From Bradyrhizobium sp. dw_411 (lineage in GTDB: Bacteria > Pseudomonadota > Alphaproteobacteria > Rhizobiales > Xanthobacteraceae), in NCBI RefSeq assembly GCF_018449695.1, contig NZ_JAAVUY010000021.1, forward strand, positions 62,001 to 126,000: a stretch of DNA of 64,000 nt, given 5' to 3'. A model generated the notes under the pieces. That model did not search any database, was not told the origin of the DNA, and saw nothing but the letters and a program-made list of their open reading frames with translations. Shown piece after piece: positions 39,250 to 47,618 of this stretch (within the stretch, counting starts at the first letter, position 1; each line of letters opens with the position of its first letter). A program made the translations under genes and the position numbers.

Positions 39250-40224
39250 ATGACCAAGGCCGTGCGTGTGCACAAGGTAGGGGGCCCGGAAGCCCTGGTT
39301 TACGAGGCCGTCGATGTGCCAGCACCGGGACCCGGCGAGGTGCGCATCCGCCAGCATGCCGTCGGCCTGAACTTCATCGACGTCTACTTTCGCACGGGCC
39401 TCTACAAGGCGCCGGGACTGCCGTTCATCCCGGGCAATGAAGCCGCCGGCGAGGTTCTCGCGGTCGGGCCCGGCGTGACCAATTTTCATCCGGGCGACCG
39501 CGTCGCCTATTATTTCAATCTCGGTGCCTACGCCTCCGAGCGCAACATCCCCTGGGAAAAACTGGTCAAGCTGCCCGATCATATTACGTACGAGCAGGGC
39601 GCTGTCTTGATGCTGAAAGGCCTGACGGTCTGGTATCTCCTGCACAAGACCTTCAAGGTCGAGCCGCACCATCGTGTGCTGATTCACGCCGCCGCGGGCG
39701 GCATCGGCTTGCTGGCGTGCCAGTGGGCCAGAGCGATGGGCGCACATGTCATCGGCACCGTCGGCTCCAAGGCCAAGGCCGATCTCGCGCTCGCCAATGG
39801 CTGCGATCATGTCATCCTCTACAACGAGGAAGATTTTGTTGCGCGGGTGAAGCAAATCAGCCGCAACGAACTCTGCGACGTCGTGTATGACGGCGTCGGC
39901 AAGACCACCTTTCCGGGTTCGCTGTCCTGCCTCAAGCCGCGCGGCCTGTTCGTCAGCTTCGGCAACGCGTCGGGCCCGGTGCCGCCATTCTCGATCGCCG
40001 AACTCAACAATCACGGCTCGCTGTTCGCGACCCGGCCGAAGCTCAATGATTATGTCGGCAAACGCTCCGAATTGCTCGAGGGGGCGGATACGCTATTTGC
40101 GGCTGTCATCAACGGCAAACTGCACGTGCCGATCAACCACGCCTACGCGCTGAAGGATGTCGCCAAGGCGCATATCGATCTGGAAAGCCGCGCCACGACC
40201 GGTGCGTCGATCCTGAAGCCGTAG
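39250..40224 (+). CDS. NADPH:quinone oxidoreductase (zeta-crystallin type)
   Basis: A 324-residue medium-chain dehydrogenase/reductase without the zinc ligands of alcohol dehydrogenases. The N-terminal GroES-like fold has HAVGLNFIDVYFRTGLYK and IPGNEAAGEV. The Rossmann motif is AAAGGIGLLACQWARAMGA. Typical activity is one-electron or two-electron reduction of quinones with NADPH. AGGGAG precedes ATG 39250. Confidence 0.9.
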   Translation: MTKAVRVHKVGGPEALVYEAVDVPAPGPGEVRIRQHAVGLNFIDVYFRTGLYKAPGLPFIPGNEAAGEVLAVGPGVTNFHPGDRVAYYFNLGAYASERNIPWEKLVKLPDHITYEQGAVLMLKGLTVWYLLHKTFKVEPHHRVLIHAAAGGIGLLACQWARAMGAHVIGTVGSKAKADLALANGCDHVILYNEEDFVARVKQISRNELCDVVYDGVGKTTFPGSLSCLKPRGLFVSFGNASGPVPPFSIAELNNHGSLFATRPKLNDYVGKRSELLEGADTLFAAVINGKLHVPINHAYALKDVAKAHIDLESRATTGASILKP

Positions 40225-40234
40225 ACTGGTTCTC

Positions 40235-40340
40235 CGTCATTGCGAGCGAAGCGAAGCAATCCATGGGGCGACAAAGCTGGATTGCTTCGTCGCGTGCGCT
40301 CCCTTGCGCAAACGCTTCGCGTTTGTCGCAGGCAATGACG
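40235..40340. repeat. REP-like palindromic element, copy 3
   Basis: CGTCATTGCGAGCGAAGCG ... GGCAATGACG with GCAATCCAT and GGATTGC arms. This copy carries an extra inner hairpin, GCAAACGCTTCGCGTTTGT. It lies between the convergent quinone oxidoreductase gene and rimO. Confidence 0.8.
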
Positions 40341-40351
40341 AGGATGCCCAC

Positions 40352-41677
40352 CTAAAATCCCGCGACGCTGCCGTGCAGGTCGTATTGATCGGCGCGCTCG
40401 ATTTTCGCGGTGACGATCTCGCCGACACGCAGCGGACGGCGGCTGGAGAGGTAGACCGCGCCGTCGATGTCAGGCGCATCGGCCTTGGAGCGACCTTTCG
40501 AGACGGTCGGTCCGACTTCGTCGATGATGACCTGCTGGCGCGTGCCGACCTTGCGCTTCAGCCGGCGCGTGGAAATGGTCTGCTGACGCGCCATCAGCGC
40601 ATTCCAGCGATCCTGCTTGACTTCGTCGGGCACGGCGTTGCCGATGGCGTTCGATGAAGCGCCCGCGACCGGTTCATATTTGAAGCAGCCGACGCGATCG
40701 ATTTCGGCCTCCTCGAGCCAATCCAGCAGATAGGCGAAATCGGAATCGGTCTCGCCGGGAAAGCCGACGATGAAGGTCGAACGCAGCGTCAGCTCAGGAC
40801 ATTCCTCGCGCCACTGCTTGATCCGCGCCAGGGTTTTGTCCTGCGCCGCCGGACGCTTCATGGCTTTTAGAACTTCCGGGCTCGCATGCTGGAAGGGGAT
40901 GTCGAGATAGGGCAGCACCTTGCCCTGCGTCATCAGGCCAATGACTTCGTCGACATGCGGGTAAGGGTAGACATATTGCAGCCGCACCCAGGCGCCGAAT
41001 TCACCGAGCTCGCGCGCCAGATCGAAGAATTTCGCGCGGACCTCGCGATCCTTCCACGGGCTGGCGGCATATTTGATGTCGACACCGTAGGCCGATGTGT
41101 CCTGCGAAATGACCAGCAATTCCTTGACGCCGGCGGAGACCAGTTTCTCCGCCTCGCGCAGCACGTCGTTTGCCGGACGTGATACCAGATCGCCGCGCAG
41201 TTTCGGGATGATGCAGAAGCTGCAGCGATTGTTGCAGCCTTCGGAAATCTTCAGATACGCATAATGCCGCGGCGTCAGCTTGATGCCCTGTGGGGGCACC
41301 AGATCGATGTGGGGATTGTGGACCGGCGGCAGCGCGCGATGCACCGCGTCGAGTACGCTTTCATATTGCTGCGGGCCTGATATCGACAGCACGCCGGGAT
41401 AGGCGGCCTCGATCTGTTCAGGTTCCGCGCCCATGCAGCCGGTGACAATGACCTTGCCGTTTTCGGCCATGGCTTCGCCGATCGCGCCCAGCGATTCCTG
41501 CTTGGCGCTGTCGAGGAACCCGCAGGTGTTCACGATCACAAGATCGGCACCGTCATGCTTGCGCGCCAGCTCATAGCCTTCCGCGCGCAGCCGCGTAATG
41601 ATGCGCTCGGAATCCACCAACGCTTTGGGGCATCCCAAAGACACAAAGCTGACTTTGGGCGCGGCGGCCTGTTGCAT
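40352..41677 (-). CDS. rimO: Ribosomal protein S12 methylthiotransferase RimO
   Basis: A 441-residue radical-SAM enzyme that adds a methylthio group to Asp in ribosomal protein S12. The N-terminal MTTase domain holds three cluster-binding Cys (SLGCPKALVDSE, NTCGFLDSAKQESL, TGCMGAEPEQI). The radical SAM motif is CNNRCSFC in KISEGCNNRCSFCIIPKLRG. A C-terminal TRAM domain ends the protein. RimO rather than MiaB is indicated by CPKALVDSE. I chose ATG 41677, the start of the conserved region. Confidence 0.95.
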   Translation of the reverse strand: MQQAAAPKVSFVSLGCPKALVDSERIITRLRAEGYELARKHDGADLVIVNTCGFLDSAKQESLGAIGEAMAENGKVIVTGCMGAEPEQIEAAYPGVLSISGPQQYESVLDAVHRALPPVHNPHIDLVPPQGIKLTPRHYAYLKISEGCNNRCSFCIIPKLRGDLVSRPANDVLREAEKLVSAGVKELLVISQDTSAYGVDIKYAASPWKDREVRAKFFDLARELGEFGAWVRLQYVYPYPHVDEVIGLMTQGKVLPYLDIPFQHASPEVLKAMKRPAAQDKTLARIKQWREECPELTLRSTFIVGFPGETDSDFAYLLDWLEEAEIDRVGCFKYEPVAGASSNAIGNAVPDEVKQDRWNALMARQQTISTRRLKRKVGTRQQVIIDEVGPTVSKGRSKADAPDIDGAVYLSSRRPLRVGEIVTAKIERADQYDLHGSVAGF

Positions 41678-41787
41678 GTTTGATCTGCCTGATTGACAGG
41701 CAGGAACTAGTCCCAATTGCTCATAATTACAAGGCTTCAAGCCCGCGGATGGCATGCTATGGATGATGGCCGGAATGCGAGTGATCG

Positions 41788-42378
41788 ATGGGCGCCGAGT
41801 CGTCTCCCAAAATAGTTATTGTCGACGAAAGCCCGATCCGTGCCGCGATCCTGGAGGAGGGGCTGCGGGAGGCGGGCTATACCAGCGTCGCGCATATCAG
41901 CGAGATGCAGAGCCTGCTCAGCCGGATCTATGCGCTCGATCCCGACGTCATCCTGATCGATCTTGAAAATCCCAGCCGTGACGTTCTGGAGCAGATGTTC
42001 CAGGTCAGCCGCGCGGTACGGCGGCCGATCGCGATGTTCGTCGATCAGAGCGACTCCGCGTCGATCCAGGCTTCCGTCGATGCCGGCGTGTCCGCCTATA
42101 TCGTCGATGGATTGAAGAAAGAGCGCCTCAAACCGATCCTCGATCTCTGCATTTCGCGCTTCAATGCGTTTTCGAAGCTGCAGGACGAACTCGATCGCGC
42201 CAAATCCGCACTCGAGGACCGCAAGGTGATCGACCGCGCCAAGGGAATCCTGATGAAGCTGAAGGGGCTGACCGAGGACGAAGCCTATGTGCTGCTGCGT
42301 TCGACCGCGATGCGCGAGAAAAAGAAGATCGGCGAGATCGCGCAGTCGATCCTGACCGCGTCGGAGCTGCTGAAATGA
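41788..42378 (+). CDS. nasT: ANTAR-type antiterminator NasT
   Basis: A 196-residue regulator with a receiver-like N-terminal domain (IVIVDESPIRAAILEEGLREAGY, DPDVILIDLENPS) and a C-terminal ANTAR RNA-binding domain (DRAKGILMKLKGLTEDEAYVLLRSTAM). NasT binds hairpins in the leader of nitrate/nitrite assimilation mRNAs and prevents early termination when nitrate frees it from NasS. It overlaps nasS by 4 nt, consistent with stoichiometric production of the pair. Confidence 0.92.
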   Translation: MGAESSPKIVIVDESPIRAAILEEGLREAGYTSVAHISEMQSLLSRIYALDPDVILIDLENPSRDVLEQMFQVSRAVRRPIAMFVDQSDSASIQASVDAGVSAYIVDGLKKERLKPILDLCISRFNAFSKLQDELDRAKSALEDRKVIDRAKGILMKLKGLTEDEAYVLLRSTAMREKKKIGEIAQSILTASELLK

Positions 42379-43541
42379 CCACACCGGTGCACATTGGTTT
42401 CATTCCGCTGGTCGACGCCGCGGCCCTGATCGTCGCCGTCGACAAGGGATTTGCCGCCGCGGAGGGACTCGACGTCACGCTGGTGCGGGAAGTGTCGTGG
42501 TCGAATGTGCGCGACAAGCTCAACATCGGCATGTTCGATGCCGCGCATCTGCTGGCGCCGGTCGCAATCGCCTCCAGCCTCGGGATCGGTCACGTCAAGA
42601 TGCCGATCGCAGCACCCTTCAATCTCGGCCTCAACGGTAATGCGATCACGGTTTCACCCGCGCTGCATGCTGCGATCCTGGCAGAGATCGACGGCGACCC
42701 ATTCGATCCGATGGCCACCGCGCTGGCGCTGTCGCGGGTTGTCGCCACGCGGCGAAAGAACAATGCCGAACCGCTGACCTTCGGCATGACATTCCCGTTT
42801 TCGACCCACAATTATCAACTGCGGTTCTGGATGGCCGCTGGCGGCGTCGACCCCGACGAGGACGTTCGCCTTGTGGTGCTGCCGCCGCCCTACATGGTGG
42901 ACAGCATCGCCGGCGGGCAGATCGACGCGTTTTGTGTGGGCGCGCCCTGGAATTCGATCGCGGTCGATCGCGGCGTCGGCCATATCCTGCACTTTGTCTC
43001 GGATATTCTGCTGCGCGCCGCCGAAAAGGTGCTCGCGATCCGGCAAAGCTGGGCCGAGAAAAACCCGCTAGTCGTTGCGGCGATGGTGCGGGCCGCGTCT
43101 CGCGCGGCTGAATTCATCGAGCAGCCGCATAATCGCTCCGAGGTGGCGCGCATTCTGGCGCAGCCGGAACGCATCGGCGTCGATGCGGAGGTGATCCAGC
43201 GAACACTCGATGGCCGGCTCAAGATTTTGCCCGATGGCACCATGCGCGAGAGCAGCCGCTATCTGCTGGTGGGGCGCGAGGACGCGGCCCGTCCGGATCG
43301 GGCGCAGGCCGCCTGGCTCTATGCTCAGATGGTCCGCTGGGGGCAGGCCTCCTTCAGCCCGGAGGCGCTGGAGACGGCCAAAGGGGTTTTCCGGGCCGAT
43401 CTCTACGACGCGGCGCTGGGCCTCACAGCCAAGCCCGCCAATGGATCGGATGCGGTCGGGGCCTTCGCCGGCCCCGCGTTCAATCCCGACGACATTGCCG
43501 GCCATCTGGCAGCCTTCCGGATCGGACGCCAGAAATCCTGA
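42375..43541 (+). CDS. nasS: Nitrate sensor NasS
   Basis: A 388-residue NrtA/CmpA-like periplasmic-binding-fold protein that lacks a signal peptide (MTTPVHIGFIPLVDAAALIVAVDKGFAAAEGL), so it acts in the cytosol. Ligand-fold features are TFGMTFPFSTHNYQLRFWMAAGGVDP and FCVGAPWNSIAVDRGVGHIL. NasS holds NasT inactive until nitrate or nitrite binds. A hairpin with a T-tract follows the gene. Confidence 0.92.
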   Translation: MTTPVHIGFIPLVDAAALIVAVDKGFAAAEGLDVTLVREVSWSNVRDKLNIGMFDAAHLLAPVAIASSLGIGHVKMPIAAPFNLGLNGNAITVSPALHAAILAEIDGDPFDPMATALALSRVVATRRKNNAEPLTFGMTFPFSTHNYQLRFWMAAGGVDPDEDVRLVVLPPPYMVDSIAGGQIDAFCVGAPWNSIAVDRGVGHILHFVSDILLRAAEKVLAIRQSWAEKNPLVVAAMVRAASRAAEFIEQPHNRSEVARILAQPERIGVDAEVIQRTLDGRLKILPDGTMRESSRYLLVGREDAARPDRAQAAWLYAQMVRWGQASFSPEALETAKGVFRADLYDAALGLTAKPANGSDAVGAFAGPAFNPDDIAGHLAAFRIGRQKS

Positions 43542-43565
43542 TCCTATGAAGCAATATTAGGCACA

Positions 43566-43586
43566 GGCCCAAGTGGGCTAATTTTT
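43566..43586 (+). terminator. Terminator after nasTS
   Basis: GGCCC-AAGT-GGGCT followed by AATTTTT, 25 nt after the nasS stop. The short stem is compact but has a good T-tract. It separates nasTS from the nirA transcript. Confidence 0.6.
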
Positions 43587-43605
43587 AAGCTGATTGCTTA
43601 CATTT

Positions 43606-43643
43606 AGCGGTGGCGGGGGCCTTCGGGTTCCGCGCGTCTTTTT
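43606..43643 (+). other. Second GC-rich hairpin with T-tract ahead of nirA promoter
   Basis: GGGGCC-TTCG-GGTTCC followed by GCGCGTCTTTTTAT. It lies upstream of the predicted sigma-54 element, so it may be a backup terminator for nasTS rather than an attenuator of nirA. Confidence 0.4.
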
Positions 43644-43684
43644 ATAAGACATTGAAAAATATCGACAATTTATACCGGTCGGCA

Positions 43685-43700
43685 TGGCACGCAACTTGAA
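43685..43700 (+). promoter_or_regulatory. Sigma-54 (-24/-12) type promoter of nirA
   Basis: TGGCACG-N4-TTGAA matches the RpoN consensus TGGCACG-N4-TTGCW except for A in place of C in the -12 element. Spacing between GG and the -12 G is the required 10 nt. It lies about 190 nt upstream of the nirA ATG, leaving a leader of about 180 nt. Sigma-54 with NtrC control of nitrite reductase is known in related bacteria. Confidence 0.55.
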
Positions 43701-43711
43701 TGTTGCAGTGC

Positions 43712-43780
43712 AGCCAGCCGTCGCAGATGCCCGCTGGCTTACGTCCAAGATGGATTTCCGCAGCAACGAGGCTGGTAGGT
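43712..43780 (+). promoter_or_regulatory. Candidate NasT-binding leader hairpins of nirA
   Basis: Just after the predicted transcription start lies AGCCAGC (43712-43718) pairing with GCTGGCT (43733-43739). Further on, CAGC-AACGAG-GCTG (about 43758-43771) is a hairpin with a six-base loop having A at position 1 and G at position 4, the hallmark of ANTAR-protein targets. No U-run terminator is evident before the nirA start, so the exact attenuation mechanism is unclear. Confidence 0.4.
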
Positions 43781-43891
43781 CCGCACCCTGGAATTGAGCC
43801 CGGCGATCTCCGTCGACCTGATTCCTGCGCGGTCACATTCCGTTTCCCGTTGGCGCCACCGGTTGTGGCCGCAGGAGCTTCGTCACGCACT

Positions 43892-45679
43892 ATGAAACTA
43901 GAAACTCTCCCGATCGACTTTACCGACGAGCAGAAGCGCTACCTTGAGGGATTTACCACCGGCCTTCAAATTAGCCGGGTCGGGCGCGGTCTCGGCGGCG
44001 GCTCAGCGTCCAAAACCAGCGCCGAGCCAATCGGCCCTGATGCGGCGCATTTCAAGGCGCAGGACAAGGTTCTCGCGTCGGGCAAGAAACTCGTCGATCA
44101 GGAAAAATTCAAACGCGAGGAGCATCCGTTCGATGCCTATCCGCGGCTGAAGCAGCAGGCGCTCGACAATGTGCCGCCGTCGCCGGCGGATAATTTTCGC
44201 TGGCGCTATTACGGCCTGTTTTATGTCGCCCCGGCGCAGGATTCCTACATGTGCCGCCTGCGGATGCCGAACGGAATCCTCACGCATTGGCAACTCGCCG
44301 GGATGGCCGATCTTGCCGAACGTCTGTGCGGGCCGTTCTGCCATGTCACGACCCGCGCCAATTTGCAGGTGCGTGAAATTCCGCCCAAGCATGCGGTCGC
44401 GTTGATCGAGGGCATTCAGGATCTGGGCCTGTGCTCGCGCGGTTCCGGCGCCGACAACATTCGCAATGTCACGGGTACGCCGACCGCGGGGATCGATCCG
44501 CAGGAACTGATCGACACCCGCGAATATGCCCGCGAATGGCACTACCACATTCTCAACGACCGCTCGCTGACGGGATTGCCGCGCAAGTTCAACGTCGCAT
44601 TCGACGGGGCGGGCAAGATCGCGGTGCTGGAAGACACCAACGACATCGCCTTCGCCGCGGTTGAGGTGAAAGACGGCTTTGACGTCGAGCCCGGCGTCTG
44701 GTTTCGCCTCGGGATTGGCGGCATCACCGGGCATCGGGATTTTGCGAAAGAGACCGGCATCATCGTCAAGCCGGCGGATGCGACGAAAGTGGCCGACGCC
44801 ATCGTGCGGGTCTTCATCGATCTCGGCGACCGCACCAACCGGCTCAAGGCTCGGCTGAAATATGTCATCGACGGCATGGGCATGGATAAGTTCCTTGTCC
44901 TGGTTGAAGAGAAACTCGGCCACGCCTTTACCCGCGTGCCTGCCGAAGCGCTCGCACCGCGCCCGGCGTTCGACCGCATGGCGCATATCGGCGTGCATCA
45001 GCAGAAGCAGGACGGCCTCAACTGGATCGGCATTTCGCTGTCGCTCGGCAAGCTGACCTGCGAACAGATGCGCGGCCTGGCGAAAATTGCTCGCGATCTC
45101 GGCGACGGCGACATCAGGCTGACGGTCTGGCAAAACTTGCTGATCCCGGGCGTGCGCAACGAGAATGTCGGGCTGGCGACGGCAGAGATCGAGAAGATCG
45201 GACTGGCGGTCACGGCCTCGCAAATCCGCGCCGGCTTGATTGCCTGCACCGGAAATGCCGGCTGTAAGTTCGCGGCTTCCGACACCAAGCGCCACGCCGC
45301 CGAGATCGGCGACTGGTGCGAGCCGCGCGTCGACATCGACACGCCGCTGAACATCCACCTGACCGGCTGCCATCACTCCTGCGCGCAGCATTACATCAGC
45401 GATATCGGCCTGATCGCCGCCAAGGTGCCGGTCGGCGAAGAGGACGACACGGTCGAGGGCTATCATCTGTTCGCGGGCGGCGGGTTCGGCCCCAATGCCG
45501 ATGTCGGTCACGAGGTCTATCATGACCTCAAGGCCGAAGACGCGCCAAAGACGGTCGAGAAACTGTTGAAAGCGTATCTCTCGCATCGCACTTCGCCGGA
45601 TGAAACCTTCCTGACATTTGCACGCCGCCACGACGGCGAAACGCTGCGCAAGCTTGCGGATGCGGAGGCCTCCACATGA
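43892..45679 (+). CDS. nirA: Assimilatory nitrite reductase (ferredoxin-type) NirA
   Basis: A 595-residue enzyme reducing nitrite to ammonium by six electrons in the cytosol. It has two nitrite/sulfite reductase ferredoxin-like repeats, and four Cys that bind the 4Fe-4S cluster coupled to siroheme: CTGNAGC (C-x5-C) and GCHHSCAQ (C-x3-C). Other motifs are HVTTRANLQVREI and NIRNVTGTPTAG. The family includes sulfite reductases, but linkage to nasTS favours nitrite. ATG 43892 has only a distant GGAG. It overlaps the next gene by 4 nt. Confidence 0.9.
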   Translation: MKLETLPIDFTDEQKRYLEGFTTGLQISRVGRGLGGGSASKTSAEPIGPDAAHFKAQDKVLASGKKLVDQEKFKREEHPFDAYPRLKQQALDNVPPSPADNFRWRYYGLFYVAPAQDSYMCRLRMPNGILTHWQLAGMADLAERLCGPFCHVTTRANLQVREIPPKHAVALIEGIQDLGLCSRGSGADNIRNVTGTPTAGIDPQELIDTREYAREWHYHILNDRSLTGLPRKFNVAFDGAGKIAVLEDTNDIAFAAVEVKDGFDVEPGVWFRLGIGGITGHRDFAKETGIIVKPADATKVADAIVRVFIDLGDRTNRLKARLKYVIDGMGMDKFLVLVEEKLGHAFTRVPAEALAPRPAFDRMAHIGVHQQKQDGLNWIGISLSLGKLTCEQMRGLAKIARDLGDGDIRLTVWQNLLIPGVRNENVGLATAEIEKIGLAVTASQIRAGLIACTGNAGCKFAASDTKRHAAEIGDWCEPRVDIDTPLNIHLTGCHHSCAQHYISDIGLIAAKVPVGEEDDTVEGYHLFAGGGFGPNADVGHEVYHDLKAEDAPKTVEKLLKAYLSHRTSPDETFLTFARRHDGETLRKLADAEAST

Positions 45680-47277
45680 ACCAGATGACACCTCCGCCGA
45701 AGATCGAAATCATTCCGACCAGCGCACCGTTCTCGGAGGCGCAGCGCTCCTGGCTGAACGGCTTCTTTGCCGGGCTGCTTTCACCTGACAGTGCCGCACC
45801 CTTGTCGGCAGAGCAGGGCGCCGCCGTGCTGCAAGGCGATGGCGACGACGGCGAGGCACCGTGGCACGACCAGACCATGCCGATTGCCGATCGTATGAAG
45901 CTCGCAGAAGGCCGCCCGATGCGTCGGCGCATGATGGCGGCGATGGCGCAACAGGATTGCGGCCAGTGCGGCTATAACTGCAACGACTATTCCGACGCGA
46001 TTGCAAGCAAGGCCGAAGGGCGTCTTAATCTCTGTGTCCCCGGCGGCAAGGAAACCGCCCGAATGCTCAAGGCGCTGAACGAGGAGTTGGAAAAGGCGCC
46101 GGCGCTTGCGCCTGGTGCTCCGGCAGCCGCTCCGGCCCCCACAACGCCTGCGGTCACGGCGGAGCCGGGCCGTTCTCGCGACAATCCGATAGAGGCGACG
46201 TTCTTGTCGCGCCGTCTGTTGAACAAGACCGGGTCGGAGAAGGAAACCTGGCACATCGATTTCGACCTCAGCGGTTGCGGCCTCGATTACGTCGTCGGCG
46301 ACTCCTTCGGCATTTTCGCGCGCAACGATATCGGCCATGTCGATCAGATCATCGCGCTGCTCGGCGCTTTGCACACCACTCCAATCCGGGGCAGGACTTT
46401 GCGTGAAGTCCTGACCGACGAGGTGTCGCTGGCACCCGCGCCGGATTCGCTGTTCGAACTGATCTCATTCATTACCGGCGGTGCGTCGCGCGAAAAGGCG
46501 CGGGCACTGGCGCAAGGCGAAGATCCCGACGGCGATGCCGCGACGCTGGACGTGATGGCGACGTTGCAAAAATTCTCCGGCGTGCGTCCGCATCCTGAAG
46601 CCTTTGTCGAAGCGCTGGAGCCGTTGCAGCCGCGGCTCTATTCGATCTCGTCGTCACACAATGCCACGCCGGGCAGACTGTCGTTGACGGTGGATTGCGT
46701 GCGGTATGTCATCGGCAAGCGCAAACGCCTCGGATTGGCATCGACCTTCCTCGCCGAACGCATTCAGCCCGGCGATCCCGTAAAGGTCTATATTCAGAAG
46801 GCTCATGGCTTCGCGCTGCCGGAAGACCCGAAAATTCCGATCATCATGATTGGGCCCGGCACCGGTATCGCGCCGTTCCGCGCGTTTTTGCTGGATCGCA
46901 AGGCGACCGGCGCGCCGGGCAAGAACTGGCTGTTCTTCGGCCATCAACGCAGCGCCAGTGACTTCTTCTATTCCGACGAACTCAACGCCCTGAAAACATC
47001 GGGCCTGTTGACGCGGTTGTCGCTGGCCTGGTCACGCGATGGCGACAAGAAGTTTTATGTGCAGGATCGCATGCGTGAAGTCGGCCGCGAAGTGTGGACA
47101 TGGCTGGCAGAGGGCGCCAACATCTATGTCTGCGGCGACGCCAAGCGAATGGCCAAGGATGTCGAGCGCGCGCTGGTCGATATCGTCGCCCAGCACGGTG
47201 CACGATCGACCGACGAGGCCGTCAGCTTTGTCGGCGACCTGAAAAAGAAGGGCCGGTTCCAGCAAGACGTCTACTGA
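45676..47277 (+). CDS. Fe-S/FNR flavoprotein reductase, probable NirA electron donor
   Basis: A 533-residue protein. The N-terminal part (about 85-125) has a 4Fe-4S type motif DCGQCGYNCNDYSDAI followed by a further Cys in LNLCVPGGKE. After an Ala/Pro linker comes a CysJ-like FAD-binding domain (QPRLYSISSSHNATPGRLSLTV) and an NADPH-binding domain (MIGPGTGIAPFRAFLLDR, WLFFGHQRSASDFFY, NIYVCGDAKRMAKDVE). The flavodoxin (FMN) domain of CysJ is missing; the Fe-S segment takes its place. Overlap with nirA suggests it passes NADPH electrons to NirA. Confidence 0.85.
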   Translation: MNQMTPPPKIEIIPTSAPFSEAQRSWLNGFFAGLLSPDSAAPLSAEQGAAVLQGDGDDGEAPWHDQTMPIADRMKLAEGRPMRRRMMAAMAQQDCGQCGYNCNDYSDAIASKAEGRLNLCVPGGKETARMLKALNEELEKAPALAPGAPAAAPAPTTPAVTAEPGRSRDNPIEATFLSRRLLNKTGSEKETWHIDFDLSGCGLDYVVGDSFGIFARNDIGHVDQIIALLGALHTTPIRGRTLREVLTDEVSLAPAPDSLFELISFITGGASREKARALAQGEDPDGDAATLDVMATLQKFSGVRPHPEAFVEALEPLQPRLYSISSSHNATPGRLSLTVDCVRYVIGKRKRLGLASTFLAERIQPGDPVKVYIQKAHGFALPEDPKIPIIMIGPGTGIAPFRAFLLDRKATGAPGKNWLFFGHQRSASDFFYSDELNALKTSGLLTRLSLAWSRDGDKKFYVQDRMREVGREVWTWLAEGANIYVCGDAKRMAKDVERALVDIVAQHGARSTDEAVSFVGDLKKKGRFQQDVY

Positions 47278-47335
47278 AAGCGGGAACCGGTTCCAATATG
47301 ACGCAAATTCGAACGAATAAAATTCTCGCCTGAAT

Positions 47336-47365
47336 CCTTCGCAGAGAATTTTTCCCTGCGAAAGG
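47336..47365 (+). terminator. Hairpin after the nirA operon
   Basis: CCTTCGCAG pairs with CTGCGAAAGG (one bulged A), loop of 11 nt containing TTTTT. No T-run follows, so it may be an mRNA 3'-end stabiliser rather than a strict terminator. Confidence 0.4.
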
Positions 47366-47419
47366 AGTCTGCCGGAGTATTCGTATCGCTATTTCCGTTG
47401 GTGTCTTGCATCCAGCCGC

Positions 47420-47441
47420 GAACGATATTCAGTTATCGTTC
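47420..47441. promoter_or_regulatory. Inverted repeat GAACGATA-N6-TATCGTTC
   Basis: Perfect 8-bp arms separated by 6 bp, ending 21 nt before the ATG of the 50-residue membrane protein gene. The spacing and symmetry suit a dimeric repressor operator; as RNA it would form a hairpin with a hexaloop. No cognate regulator is adjacent. Confidence 0.5.
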
Positions 47442-47462
47442 ATGTTGCGTTGGAGATCCACC

Positions 47463-47615
47463 ATGCGCGAGTTATCGGCGGAAGCCCGTCTGCACCTGTA
47501 CGCGCGTTCCCTGTCCCGGCGAACCGGAACAGGATTTCACGCCGCGGCGTTCTATAGCGCGTTTGCGCTCATTGCGGCCGTATTGTTCGGCACGCTTTCG
47601 GTTCACCCGTTCTAA
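47463..47615 (+). CDS. 50-residue membrane protein
   Basis: A GGAG motif 7 nt before the ATG precedes a short reading frame. Residues 1-24 are basic and soluble (RELSAEARLHLYARSLSRR); residues about 26-46 form one hydrophobic helix (AAAFYSAFALIAAVLFGTL) with a short tail VHPF. The stop lies 3 nt from the stop of the convergent pxpA gene. No family known; the strong ribosome site and upstream inverted repeat support that it is expressed. Confidence 0.6.
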   Translation: MRELSAEARLHLYARSLSRRTGTGFHAAAFYSAFALIAAVLFGTLSVHPF

Positions 47616-47618
47616 CGC

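Noticed and set aside
44003..45691. 562-codon open frame antisense to nirA
   Set aside because: Antisense shadow; nirA on the plus strand has all cluster-binding motifs.
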